A DNA stretch of 64,000 bases from Phallusia mammillata (Eukaryota > Chordata > Ascidiacea > Phlebobranchia > Ascidiidae): contig QLIY01000391.1 in assembly GCA_003260075.1 (NCBI GenBank), positions 62,001 to 126,000 of the forward strand, given 5' to 3'. This document shows positions 37,162 to 49,100 of the stretch, one piece after another (the first letter of the stretch is position 1; each line of letters opens with the position of its first letter). A model generated the notes under the pieces. The model searched no databases. It was given only the letters and a program-made list of their open reading frames with translations, and had not been told where the DNA came from. Made by a program: the position numbers and the translations under genes.

Positions 37162-39050
37162 ATGAAACTTGTGAATTTGTTCACCGTCGTATTCACGTCA
37201 ATCTTCGTCGGCTCGAGTAGCATTCCAATCTCACAGGTGAGGCTTGTTTTTGTAGCGTTTACGCCAGATGTGAGAAACGACAGTTGGCGAGACTTTCATT
37301 GCCAGGTCACCCCGACTATCTATGCAAAGCGCCAGATTTCTGCTGTGACGCTATTACGCACTTTATCGCGTGCGACCGAGGGCAGCGAGCCACGTAACAG
37401 CCTCATTGCGTTACGGAAAGTGTTTTTTCAAAGGGCCCAAATCCGCAGTGATTGCAAAATCACATCACGGGAGGATTAAAGTCAAATAGCATCGTTTTGT
37501 GGCGAAGCTTATTAGCACGCGAGGCAGGGAGGAATTTTGTTGCTCACAAAAGCCAAGATGTTATCGTACGCATTTGTGGGGGTGGAGGCAGGCGCGAGAA
37601 TCAGTTTTTTAACCTTATGTTAATAGACACGGTACAAGCTGATCGTGTCGAACATCCCCCATATAGGTCACATATGCTTAGGGTAGAATTAATTTCTCCC
37701 GGAACACGGATTTTATCTTGCCCGACGTGCAAGTTTTCGAAAATCACCTGTGCCGATCTGCGGTCGAGATAGGCGCACAAAGAGCGGTCGAGTTCGGGGC
37801 TTTGACTAAGCGAGCTTAAGCGCTTGTGCCCGTTCAATTCACGGCGAAACCGACAATTAGCAATAGACCTTGGCACCAAAAATAGAACGACAACTAAAAG
37901 TGCCTCTGTCCGCAGAGTTTAGCATTACCTGGAGCCCCGCGGTCGGTAATTAGTTCGTGCGTGTCCGAGGTGTCACCGGGACGCGCTGGACGAGTGTTAC
38001 AAAGTCTGTTAGCGATAATTGCTCGCATTCGGCACGGAGGAATGCGCTAATAAATGTCCGCAGCTCCTCGTTCCCGCATTGAAACAAACCATCTTGCTCG
38101 GTTGCGTGATGGCCGATATCGTGGTCGCCTTTGGTTTCAAATGAAAAACACCACCTTTCCGGTTTTAATGACAAGACGGACGCCGATCCTTCGAGTCTGT
38201 GTAAACATCAGCGTTCATTACATGAGATTGCCAAATTTAGCAACAATCAGCAGGCATTGTTAAAATATAATATAATGTTGTTATGATTATTTTGCACATT
38301 TAACTTAGTGCGATTTTTAAACCCAACATTTTTGTGCAGGTCACACCGACCCTTCTCCAAAAGTTAGTGAGTTCTTTGGGTGCAAGATCACACGGTATAA
38401 GAACAACGCCAGAGTCCGACTCATCAGATGACGCAACGTCACCTAGTGTTTTGATGTCGAAACTTATGTACTCGCTTTCAAATGGTGAGTACAATAATAT
38501 GTTGCTTCTTGTATAAGGCCGTGTATTCCAAAGTTTTTTTGAATTGTCCATAACTTTGAATTGTTTGTTTTTCAGATTATGACCTAATTTTAAAGCAAGA
38601 ATCCAACCAAAGGAGGCACCACGTGCGACGAGGGGCACCTTACCCTCGCAATCACGGCAGGAGGAAGCACGGAACCCCACGCAAACCGTAAGTTTACACA
38701 GATGTTTTTAATATAGTTTACCTTTGTAGACTATTAAGTTGCCTTGTGTGAGTACTGAAGACATGCGCATGCGATGCGATAAAAAGTGGCGCCATTTTAA
38801 GAGAAAAAACTTTTGTATTGTAGTTCGTGGCGTTAAGCTAAGACTAGTACCGTTGTTTCAAATTTTATTTTTAATTTGATTGGTCTTTTCTTCCAGACTT
38901 TACAAAACCCCGGTGTGCATCCGAGACCACAAAGGAAGATGCATTCAGCGCGGAATTTGTGGCTTTTCGACACCAATCGATGTGATTTCGCACAACCCGA
39001 GGTTCGGCTGCAAATCGATAACAAGAGCAGGGGAAGCGCGAAGATGGTAG
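37162..39050 (+). CDS. Secreted cationic four-cysteine peptide precursor, unrecognised (4 exons)
   Basis: Exons 37162-37236, 38340-38484, 38576-38687 and 38897-39050 join in phase to 161 aa. All donors and acceptors are strong (for example CAG/gtgagg and tttttcag). Residues 1-20 form a signal peptide (MKLVNLFTVVFTSIFVG). An acidic Ser/Asp-rich pro-region follows, then a run of basic residues with a dibasic site HHVRR before GAPYP. The C-terminal domain is basic, with four cysteines spaced C-x7-C-x5-C-x16-C, and ends ARRW. The layout is that of a processed secreted peptide: a hormone, cytokine-like factor or host-defence peptide. I do not recognise a family. An alternative reading frame of exon 4 is open but does not fit the upstream phase. 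A polyadenylation signal follows the stop by about 60 nt, supporting a complete short gene. Confidence 0.7.
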
Positions 39051-39112
39051 CGAACTGCAAACGTACAGGTAAGGACCAAGTTTGGGTTAGATGAGTCTAC
39101 AGCAGGAATATA

Positions 39113-39118
39113 AATAAA
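39113..39118 (+). terminator. Candidate polyadenylation signal of the secreted peptide gene
   Basis: A canonical AATAAA lies 63 nt after the TAG stop of the four-cysteine peptide gene. The short spacing supports the fourth exon as the last one. Confidence 0.55.
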
Positions 39119-40633
39119 AGCTATTTTTAAAGTAATTGCCACGGGAAATTTTATGTAATTGACAGCTTCGAATGTTGGACTCTTACTTAAGGGATTTTAC
39201 GGAAAAAAATTTCTCTGACCTTTCGTCAAGATTCGCAATTTTTACCTTTGCACGAAATAATTGGCGCTTTAGTAGAAACCTTTACCCGTGTTCGGTGTAA
39301 ATTTAGCTTAGTCACAGAGAACAATGCAATTGGCCTAACCGCAATCTTGTTGGGGGCTAGGCGCAAATTTGTTTTGTAGCCAGCGCTCGGGCGCATTGGC
39401 ACGCGAAAGCAATTACATCGGATAACAATTTGTTTCTTGAATTTGCAGCACTCGCGACATCATCCTGAATAATGACACGTCTCGCAACACGAAGTGCCTG
39501 GACCTGTGCCTTTTCGCACGTTATGGCGGCAAAGAGGAAATGCTAACTCTACTACTAAAGTTATTTATATCGACGAAGGGCCGCGACCTTCTTGCGCCAA
39601 AACACTGTGGCTTCATTCGTATCTACAAATATATATTATCTATTCGACAATGCAAGACCGCAGCGGAAAAGCGCTCCCCCATCCCGTGTCTCACTTGTTA
39701 AATTTTACCTGCCTGATTCGTATTTCTCTTGCCGTGTCGCTGTGCAGTGGACCTCCCGGCGTTTTGTATCGTTAAAACCTCGGTATTACTTTTTGTCGTA
39801 AGCAAAATAACTCTCGTCCGTCTTGTACACACCATCGCCATTTTGTCGTGACGTGTTCTGTCCACTCAAGACATCATTTACTTTTCGCGCATCGTCGTCA
39901 CTGTACTGTTTCCTCTTTTTGTCTACTTATTTATTCCATTACACTATTAAGTGACATCGCTTCAATACATGTTGTACCGTACGTATTTTACACGAACCAG
40001 TGTGAAGCCTTGCGTCCAGCAAAGGATGTTAAAATACCGGGAGCGGTTAGAGGAGCGAGGATTAGTCAAACTTAGTTGTTGGTGAATTAATCGACCTCAA
40101 TCCGCCGAAAAAGCAATACATGAGGTTCAGTCCATTAGCTGTGTTTATTTTTTATAATCCAGTACTGGATGAAGGAATTTAAGCCGGTTTAAAAACCGAT
40201 GTTTGGTTGCAAAGTCAACGGCAAAACGCTGCTGGTTTTGGTAAGAAATTCCAGCAAAAATAACCATCGATTATACTTACAAAAATAACACGTTTAACAG
40301 TAGTTAAAATTGTTGAGTTTCAGTCATTTGAAAATATGAGAGCGTCGACATTTTGCGTACGTGATAGCGTGACAGACGGACATGAAAACGATTAATTTGG
40401 ATTGCCAAAGTTCGAGTTCGCGTTTACGGTTTCAATATCACACCCACACGGAATTATTTCAGTCACAAATATGGTAAAGTTCGTTTGTTGCACAACCAAA
40501 GATAATCTAGCCACGACCCTCGCGTTTTAAGCAATGCAAAATATCGCCAAGACCACCTATACCGATCAACCCGCGTCGGCCGACCAAAAGCGGCAAAACT
40601 CGACGCTTGAAAATAACTTGGTTTCCACCATTT

Positions 40634-40740
40634 TCAGGTGGCGCAGTGGCTTTACGCCTGTCGATGGAACAACTTGATAAGGTGTTGTATGCCAAATACC
40701 CTCGACATGATCGTGCAGCAGGTATCAACTCACACCTGTA
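40634..40740 (+). mobile_element. Degenerate tRNA-derived SINE-like fragment
   Basis: GGTGGCGCAGTGGCTTTACGCC resembles the 5' half and A box of a Ser/Leu-type tRNA, quoted only in part here. About 80 nt later GGTATCAACTC resembles a weak B box. No cloverleaf forms. Low confidence. Confidence 0.35.
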
Positions 40741-41212
40741 TGTCATGTACACTGGCTTATCCGCCGGCGAGGAACAGTTTCGTTGGCCAAACAAATACAA
40801 CAAGTGTGACTGTCGAGTATATTGACAACCGCTGCAAGTGGCTCCCATATTTTGCGGCCCCGCTATGAGGAACTTAAACAAACATTGGAAATCATGGTCA
40901 CATCATGTTTATTTTATGCGTTAGTTTTGTTTATGCATCGTTTTGCCAAAATAATTAGGAATCTCTTTGCATTAAACTATAATGCATTTAACTGGTTCAA
41001 ACCTTAAATATCACTGCGTGTGTAGCCGCAAAAATTGCAGTGTGCTCTGTTGACAGTGTTTTCATCTTAATATACCAAAGTTTGCAAGTCATTAACGCAT
41101 GCACAACACGATTGCGTTAAAAGAATCAAGCTAAGAGTTTGACATATCGGGTCGAATCAAGTCACGCTGCAAATTGCATCACAAGCTTATGCACCGTTTC
41201 TTCCAGGTAAAA

Positions 41213-41305
<93 letters not shown>
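41213..41305. other. 93-nt homopolymer G run (probable masked gap)
   Basis: The longest pure G run in the window, between unrelated unique flanks. A 93-nt error-free G homopolymer is very unlikely as natural sequence here and fits a sized gap placeholder. Confidence 0.65.
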
Positions 41306-41306
<1 letters not shown>

Positions 41307-42518
41307 GTTTACCTTGTCTGACGAAGAAACAACAAACATTGACTGGTGGGTATTGTTTTTTTATTGCGATACGAAAAAAGCTTGTTTGCATAGAGAGTGT
41401 TCAGAGATATCTTGAGGCCGCTTGAAAATGAGTGACACTATCTTTTTTTCTCAAACTTCTCGCGCCCCACTTTCTGGGAAACAAGCTTTTATTGGCGTCG
41501 AACAAAATTCCCACATGAGGGAAGTTGTCAGGTTTAAACTGGACTGATCGCTAGCGGAACGTGATGAGAAATGCCATAGCAACTTACCGGGAAACGGATT
41601 AACGAAGATTTTCTCGGCCGCGGCAGGGGAAGTAAAAAAACCACGACACGACAGCTGACACGGATCGTCTATTCGCGTCCGTAAGGCGCAGTATGTTGCG
41701 AGTTTTGGTATTTCGCTTTAGATGTACATAACAACAGTTGAGCAATGAAGAGCCAAAGATTGCAATTTTTTTACCATGCTTACAAAATTTGACACACCAC
41801 AAAAATTTTCCTTCATGGAATTAAGAATGGTTTTAAGAACATTGTGCATAGCAATAAGATCTTTTGACAGTGTTTTGTTTTCCACGACTCGAAATTCTAC
41901 ATTAAATAATGCGTTACAAGAAACTCTTGAAAAAGTTTTGACCGTAGCCCATCGCGAATCCATAAACTTAAATTTGAAAAATCTCAAGCTTTGTTGTTTA
42001 TGGTTTAAAAACGAAAGTAAGATGTTATGCTTAAAGGCAACACCCGTCAGCATTTACGAAGCAGGCCCCCGAGTATTTTAGTGGCAGGGGTCACAAAAGT
42101 ATTGGATATGGCTTAGAATCAAAACACAATGATATTCAAACGTGAACTTTTCCGTTTAGACCAATTTTGGTGCTTGTAGTCTTCGTCCGTACCGATGTAG
42201 ATCCACCTCTAGTACCCCGAGTATCATCCGCTTGCTTTGCCTGCAAAATCATCAAAAAAGCGTGCGCAGCGTTAATCGGATTGCAACTCACTTCGCTTGG
42301 CGTGTTTACGGCAAACGATGACCGGTCGTCGTTTTTTACCAAGCAAAGCGACCTTCTTGGCAGCTTACACAGTTTGCGGGAAAAAAACATTCGTGATTAT
42401 TTAGTAACGATTTGCTACGCACTGTATCATGTAAGGTTCATGTATGGAGCGACTTACAACGCTGAACTGTTTGCCGGGGTCAAGTTAACGGCAAAACAGG
42501 CGCCTAACGTTACTCATG

Positions 42519-42524
42519 TTTATT
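42519..42524 (-). terminator. Possible polyadenylation signal of KCNMB
   Basis: TTTATT on the plus strand reads AATAAA on the minus strand, about 270 nt beyond the KCNMB stop. It is the nearest canonical signal I could see, and no transcript end supports it. Confidence 0.3.
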
Positions 42525-42790
42525 TACAGCCAAATGCGAAAGTCATATAATCCGATGCCAAAGAATTTGCATGTACGGATATTCGTAAATTACGACATTC
42601 TTACTCGATCAACGTGTTGTTAATTGTAGGAGTTGTTCCTAAACAGTATTTAGGCCAAAATCAAATTGATTGTTGACAACAAAATTACAATTTTATGTTG
42701 TTAAAAATATGACAGGAAAAAATATGTGCCCGCATTTTAGGTTTAGTGTTGTACCGTTTATAAATATTTTAGTTTTTGCAAGTACAATAG

Positions 42791-44987
42791 TTAATACGTG
42801 ATTACCTCCGTTGTATGATCAAGCCTGCCCTTCATCCTTGCGATTCCGCAGTAAACAATAAATATTATGAGAAACCCGAGAAACAACAACAGAGTCGGCC
42901 AAAACACGCTGCAAGTAGAAATTTTCTCGTTACTTTTTTATTAATTTCCAAATTGATATTTCAGTTTAAATTGCAATGACTGTAGGTCTGTAGCTCAGTT
43001 CTATAAAACACGGTCGACTGCAAAATGACTTGTAAAAGTCAGAGCCGAAAATGCTAGAATCCCCCTAAAAGGTTTTCGAAATTTGTATGTAAGTTAATTT
43101 GGAACGCCTCGAGACCATTCCGTACTTTGTCCTTACACCAAACAGAAACGGTCTTCAGGATCCCCATTTAAGTTCAACACCGCCACCTGCCGAAAATTAA
43201 TCACTCGAAGACAGGAATTTACTCAAATATGCAAGGAAAATATTATCGATATTTAAGAAATACAGATTTTCGCACCTGTGGAAAATACTCCACTCTGTAT
43301 AATGTCTTTCAATGACTGTATCCGTCGGATTTCTCGGGTCGTAAAGGCACTTGAATGAGGATCCAAGGATTCCCGCAACGCGTTTAAATTTTTCAACCGC
43401 TTGTTTCATGATTTCTATGTCTCTGGTGCAAGGCGGATGGTACGAGCACTGTAAAAGGAAATCAATTCCACAACCACATTTATATGCAGTACAGCTTTCT
43501 GGTGGTTAAACCTACGTTCCCTCAATATTCAAATTGGCAGAACAAATTAGTAAAGAAAATTGAATTTCATGTTTCGTTTTTTGTTTGCAATAGTACTAAT
43601 GGTTCAAGTGAGATTCCAAATCAGTAAATTTAGATCGTTACTTTAAGTAAGGAACATTAGCCTAATTTGTTCACCTGGTCAGCATACAGAATATCCATGT
43701 CACTCATGTGCAGAAATGCTCGATGAGCGTTTGCTACCATTAGTCGTTGGTTGGCAACTTTGTTTTCCAAGTTTCCTGGAAAGTAATTTGTATTTTATTC
43801 GTGGAAACACACAAAGGCATCACATTTTTTAACATAATGTTAGAAAGTACATTAGTTTTTTTTTCAGTTTTGGATTAACTTTAGACTTTTTAAAGGGGTT
43901 CGTTCTTGTGGAATAAGAAATTAAACATATAGGTTCATACCCTAAAACGAAATAACAGGCACAAATGGAGCATCCGTCCAATATTTAACAAAATGTGGTT
44001 AAAGTTGCATTCAAGGTATAGTCTTGAAACGCATCAAACGTTTTTATAAAAACAGTGGTGTTTAAGCAACTCTAAAAACTTTTTTTTTCATTAAGCTTTT
44101 CATCATGTATGTGTTCTGTGTACTTAGGTCTTTAATGTTAGGACTCACCATTATTAACTTGCACAAGTTCCTTGTACGTGACGATAACCTGCACGCACGG
44201 GTAATTGTATTGACCTGCAGCTACGTAATCTCGAGACACTCCGCAGTCGTTCTCCGGGTAACAAAGGTTCGGGCTCTGCACCATGGTTTGACTCACAACC
44301 GTGCAAGTCTGTAAATGCACAGGAGCATTTGAAATTGTACGAAATCGATTTTCTGCGAACGCTCTAGATTTGGGTTAGTCAAGAGTGAGTTTGGATTTCC
44401 AATAAAGCGGCGAGTTGGTTTTGGCCTTAAAGTGTTAGCATACTAAAGTCAAGTCATAAAAAACGAAACTCAAAGCAATTAACAGTGTATTGTTTCTATT
44501 GTATAGCAGCCACGTTGTGTACAAAATGTTACTTTGCGCTTGTTAAGTGTCATAAACGAGTGTGCTTGTGTTGGACTTCTTTCCAAAACATTGAAAACTA
44601 TTCTATTAGGTTCAGTCCCACTTTGGAAGGCAACAATAATTATACTATTAAGACAAGGACATATTCAACCGATCTTAATTCAATGTACATTCAAAGGTCC
44701 AAAAAATGAAGCAAAATTGGCGTCTTGATAGTCACTTCTCGGCCTGTGGCTGCTGCCTTTTGTCACAATTTCTTAACGTGCTCTATACCATTTAGCAACC
44801 CAAAGTTTTATCGAACCTTCAAGCAAAAACTTACCGTTTCCTTGAAGCTAATGCTCTTCATAGCCGGAAGCAGCAGTGTGTTTGCGAGCAGAGCGAACGA
44901 CACAAGTGCAACCACCATCATTGCCATGCCAAGTTGAACGACTCGAATTTCACTCCGCGAAAAACGGTACCTAATCATCTCCACCAT
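42791..44987 (-). CDS. KCNMB: BK (Slo1) channel beta subunit, KCNMB-like (5 exons)
   Basis: An auxiliary subunit of the large-conductance Ca2+- and voltage-activated K+ channel, acting in the plasma membrane to tune gating and drug sensitivity. Exons, 5' to 3' on the minus strand: 44987-44835, 44308-44149, 43775-43675, 43448-43276, 42908-42791. They join in phase to 234 aa, the size of vertebrate beta subunits. Layout: short cytoplasmic N-terminus, TM1 about residues 16-42, a large extracellular loop, TM2 about 197-218, short C-terminus. Family marks are the CSYHPPC motif (139-145; CSYIPPC in vertebrates), PCVQV (88-92), a cysteine-rich loop (C53, C67, C73, C89, C139, C145 and the Cys of FKCLYD), and FWP at the start of TM2. 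The Cys that precedes FWP in vertebrates is Ser196 here. There is no ball-type N-terminal extension, so inactivating beta2 behaviour is not predicted. Confidence 0.9.
42985..43065 (+). mobile_element. Degenerate tRNA-like sequence in KCNMB intron 4
   Basis: GTAGCTCAGTTCTATAA resembles a tRNA A box, and GCTAGAATCCC about 60 nt on is a weak B box. The middle does not fold into a sound cloverleaf. Probably a decayed tRNA-derived SINE. Confidence 0.35.
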
Positions 44988-46102
44988 TTGCTACGCACAC
45001 AGCAACCAAATCCACACTAAAGGTTATCAGAGCTTTTAAGTCCAAAAAGCCCAGTGTTCAAGAAACAGCGAATCATACTGACTGACCTTTCTGACTGACG
45101 CCTAGACCTTTAATGCATTCAGCGTCGTCGCAGGTTTAATGCTTAATTGTATATCGATTATCCTGAGGATTGTGAAAAAATACTCAGCCGATTAGAAACA
45201 CGACAGAGAATTGCTTTCCCACAAAATCAGTGTTAATGCACGCAAAAAAAATCCATACTTATTATCAGGGGCTAACGCAGGGTTAGCCAATCGGCTGCCT
45301 AAATCCAATTCTTCCGATTGGCAAAAACCTCTTGACCTTTTACCTACTGACCTTATTTGGTTAAATATTTAGAGTTATAGGTACAGAGATAAGTTTTTGC
45401 AGTTACACAATGGAGGTGCGGATCTAGTTGAATATGTACTGTGAATACTTATACAACTATACTTGTATTTCTTGTTAACTTTAGGTTCAACGTAGCGTGT
45501 ATAATGGTCATCAGACCTCTGCCAGCATTAAACTAAATTGTCCAAATAATAATTAGTTCAATTTATGACTAATGCATGCAGTGTAAAAATAGTTTGGAAA
45601 AGCCTTTCCGCATAATTATACCTTTGGATATCTAGTGCATAAACATTACCTTTTATCACCATTAAAATCTAAAAACTGTGAACAATTTTTAATCAATTGC
45701 TGTCTCAGACCACCTTAACGTTCCACATAATTTGCCATCACACCAACGCAAAAACAAACGATTTAGGTTCTTAAATGTTGTGTACATAAACACTGAAGAC
45801 AAAGACTTCCCTATGGAGGATGTAAATTTGTCTCAGAATCTGACTTAAAACAGGTGCTTGAGGAACCAGCGTTGCCTCGTCGAGTTGATATTCGACCGAA
45901 GCTTGAGGAAATTGATTATTTCTTACCACAATCAATGCGACAAGTAGGTGACCTCAGCCCAGGTCAGTGTCTGAATCATAAAAACGCCCTTTGCACCTTT
46001 GCATAGCATTTGGGCGGCCAAAATCCCACCTCTGGTCTAACGTTCATTACTTAAATGACGATGCAGTAAAGTTCATTGGACGGGTTGCAAATATGCGTCA
46101 AA
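44988..46102. other. Spacer between KCNMB and SLC43 genes
   Basis: About 1.1 kb between the 3' end of the SLC43 coding region and the start of KCNMB, both on the minus strand. It should hold the SLC43 3' UTR and the KCNMB promoter. A plus-strand exon-like segment lies at 45854-45943. Confidence 0.5.
45854..45943 (+). other. Orphan exon-like segment
   Basis: A 90-nt stretch bounded by an acceptor-like AAAACAG and a donor-like GTAGGTG. It reads without stops in phase 0 as 30 residues with a charged, coding-like composition (VLEEPALPRRVDIRPKLEE and onward). No partner exon was found on the plus strand nearby. It could be a relic exon, a fragment captured by a transposon, or chance. Confidence 0.25.
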
Positions 46103-49100
46103 CTACAAGGCCAAGGCCATGCTGCTAACATGTACGCCAGGGTCATCTAGTCTCAGAGCCGGGATGTCCAATTTGAATCCGTCCTCTTGTTCATCGTTTT
46201 CCTCATTGATTGTAAACATCTCCCTTTCTTGCGGAGGAGCACTTGGCGGAGGTTTCATGTTTCGTCCGTATCGCCACAGGTAGATCGGGAGGCCAAATCC
46301 GAAGATGGTTGAAACCAATAGGGCAAAGTTGATCTGTTAATGGTAACCCCAAAGTTTGTTGCTGTTGTAAAGTTTACGTACGCGAGCTACACAGGATCGA
46401 ACTATGACTCATTGCTTTAAAAATGTCAAAGTAGTTTATAATCTTGGCGTTTCTGGTGTAAACGTTTGTGGTTGGTTAAATTTATCTCAGCCGTTAGGCT
46501 AGATAACCTTTTGCTACGCAAATGGAAAGTCGCAATTTCTATATTTCGTGCTTAAAAATGGGATGATAAATTTAGATTGATTGCACTTTAATAAGGCAGT
46601 AATTTTAAAGGCTAAAATCATTTGCCCTTGTTTCTGATCACAGTAGGGAGTTTTTTGTAGCTGGAAACCTTACCCAGAAAGGATCTCCGCCCAAAGAAGT
46701 ATTTATGCAAACGAATAGAGGATCTTGCACCAGTATCGCCATTGCTGAGAGAAAGGAAACAAGGCCCGTAAGCTTTCCAAAGTACGAAAAATGATACCTG
46801 AAACCGAATAGATATCAATTAATTCAACGGATGATAGAAACGGCCTTGTTGTATGCCAGAAAACTCACATGCAAGCGTACAATCCTCCGACAGAAGAATG
46901 AAGGAACGTTCGGATTGCTGTGTGCGCTATAAATGCGACGACCTAAAGAGTTGCGTTTTCATAAGTAATGTCATACTGTTCTTTTTAATTGCCAAGTAAA
47001 CTTGAAGGATTGGCAATGCAGTACAAAAAATAGCTACAAGTTTATGACATATTTTGTTTGTCCTGGCATGAACCAACACTTCTGAAATGTGTATTCTGTT
47101 TTGATGTTCTATTCAGATCGTCCTTAAATGGATAGTAAGTCTTTGATTGCTTTTTCTTATAATGAGGCGAGCATTATGTATTAATGAATCGGTCTTTTCC
47201 CTTGAGGGTGTCAGACCTCTTGTTAGCGCAACAGTTATTTATTTTCGACGGAGACTCAATAAGGTTACCTGTAAAGGTAAGATCTTCTCGAACAAAACTA
47301 TGACGCCGAACAACGTCAGAAGAAGATTAGTGATCATAAAAGCGCGCGCCAAATTGTTCACTTGCTGTTTCTTCTTCTTAAACTGTTTTTCAGGCTCGCT
47401 AAGAGCAACAGGCTCCTCATGGTTAGCATGGCCGTTCGCAACATGTCTAATTGACAGAAAAACAAGATTTATTTGTTAACGGAAAACTGAAATGGTATTG
47501 GTGTCAGTAACATTCCAAAAACGAAGCAGGTACAGAACTACATTTTCGTTTGATAATCACGTCCCCCTACCCGTTTGAAATNGGCCGTTCGCAACATGTC
47601 TAATTGACAGAAAAACAAGATTTATTTGTTAACGGAAAACTGAAATGGTATTGGTGTCAGTAACATTCCAAAAACGAAGCAGGTACAGAACTACATTTTC
47701 GTTTGGAAATCACGTTCCCCTACCCGTTTGAAATACTTGTCTTTCTATGTTTATCATCGCCCCCATTGGACAAGGCTGGTGATGATTCGGCACTTTCCAA
47801 TATATCTTTCTTTTTCTTTTTCTTGCCCTTTAGGTTCCAGTCCATAATAGTTCCAATAATTGGCGCCATAAAGAAGCAATTGATTTGGAAAAGCCCGAAC
47901 AGAAATGTGTAATATTCGACTGTAAAACAAGAGCCTATTTAACATTGGTTGTTTTATCCACAAGGTGGCAGTTATGTGCAATAAAAACACAAACACTGGG
48001 TTGTTGTTCACGCTGACGTTGCTGTGGTTCAAAGGTCAATATAGATACAGCTGTATATGAGTCAGCGTTTACCGACTACTGGAAGTATGTGTTTACACAT
48101 CTTATTTGTGGAAATTTTATCCACACCTAATCGAAATCGCGCCAGTTCCGGCCGTTGAGTTTTTAAAGACAATGAAGGTTTGGTGAATGTTCCTACAATA
48201 CCCGTTTCTATTGCTTCTTGGTCGTCTAACTCAAGCTGTTCAGCTGAAGATCTCAGGTAGAGTTCGAGCCATCCCATGTAAGCGATCAACCTTAGTTGTG
48301 TAAGACACATTGTGACAAAGCTCCACAGAAGGCAGGGTGAACGCAAAACTTGTAGAAAAGTTTGATCTGGCCCGGAACCTTTTCCACTGATGTCTATACT
48401 GTAAAACATATCTGTGTGAAAAGTCGACTTTGGTATTGGAACTAGTTGTTTTGCACAACAAGACGCCATTGCTACAGCCCCTTAAAGTGTCGGTGGAGTA
48501 TGAGTCAAATGCCTTTGGGAAATTAAACAATAAAGCTTGCATTACGCGGCGAGATGTAAACTTTCATAACCTTTTAGCATTGCATCATTTAATAAATTAT
48601 TTCGTTCAACTGGTGTAAATGCCACACAAAATACTAGTTGTTGTTTTCAAGAACTTGTATTTTCGCTGACGNTCGTTCAACTGGTGTAATTCTAAACAAA
48701 ATACTAGTTGTTGTATTCAAGAACTTGTATTTTTGCTGACGTTTCGTCCACCAGAACGGTAGGACTTCTTCAGAGCAATGAAACGAATAATCCAGCGGGC
48801 ACAGAGACGACAATGTATGGAAACAGCGGGATACGATGCACAATAATTACATTAGGACAAAGGCTTTCCGTGAAGAGTTGCGTGTGCTACAAAATGGCAG
48901 AGCGTAACTAATGCACGATATTTGATGGGGAAGTCGGACGCAAGATGTCGCGGAAAACTGCGCTGAGGTTTTTGCCATCGTTACGATTTAAAACATTTGA
49001 ATTAGAATTTATGAGGCAACTTTCGAATGAACGCTGTGCTTGAACATTTTCGCCTCTGTGCCCGCTGTATTATTCATTCATTGCTCTGAAGAAGCCCTAC

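Larger units (their letters stand above)
39119..42518. other. Intergenic region without a supported gene
   Basis: This holds a degenerate tRNA-like SINE near 40.6 kb, a 93-nt G run at 41213-41305 and several open frames of 100-127 codons that carry no motif and overlap one another on both strands. None is called as a gene. Confidence 0.5.

Noticed and set aside
40507..40881. A 124-codon minus-strand open frame
   Set aside because: Overlaps several unrelated open frames and a tRNA-like SINE fragment; no recognisable domain.
42167..42550. A 127-codon plus-strand open frame
   Set aside because: No family motif, signal peptide or repeat; another open frame of similar quality overlaps it on the minus strand. 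Taken as chance.
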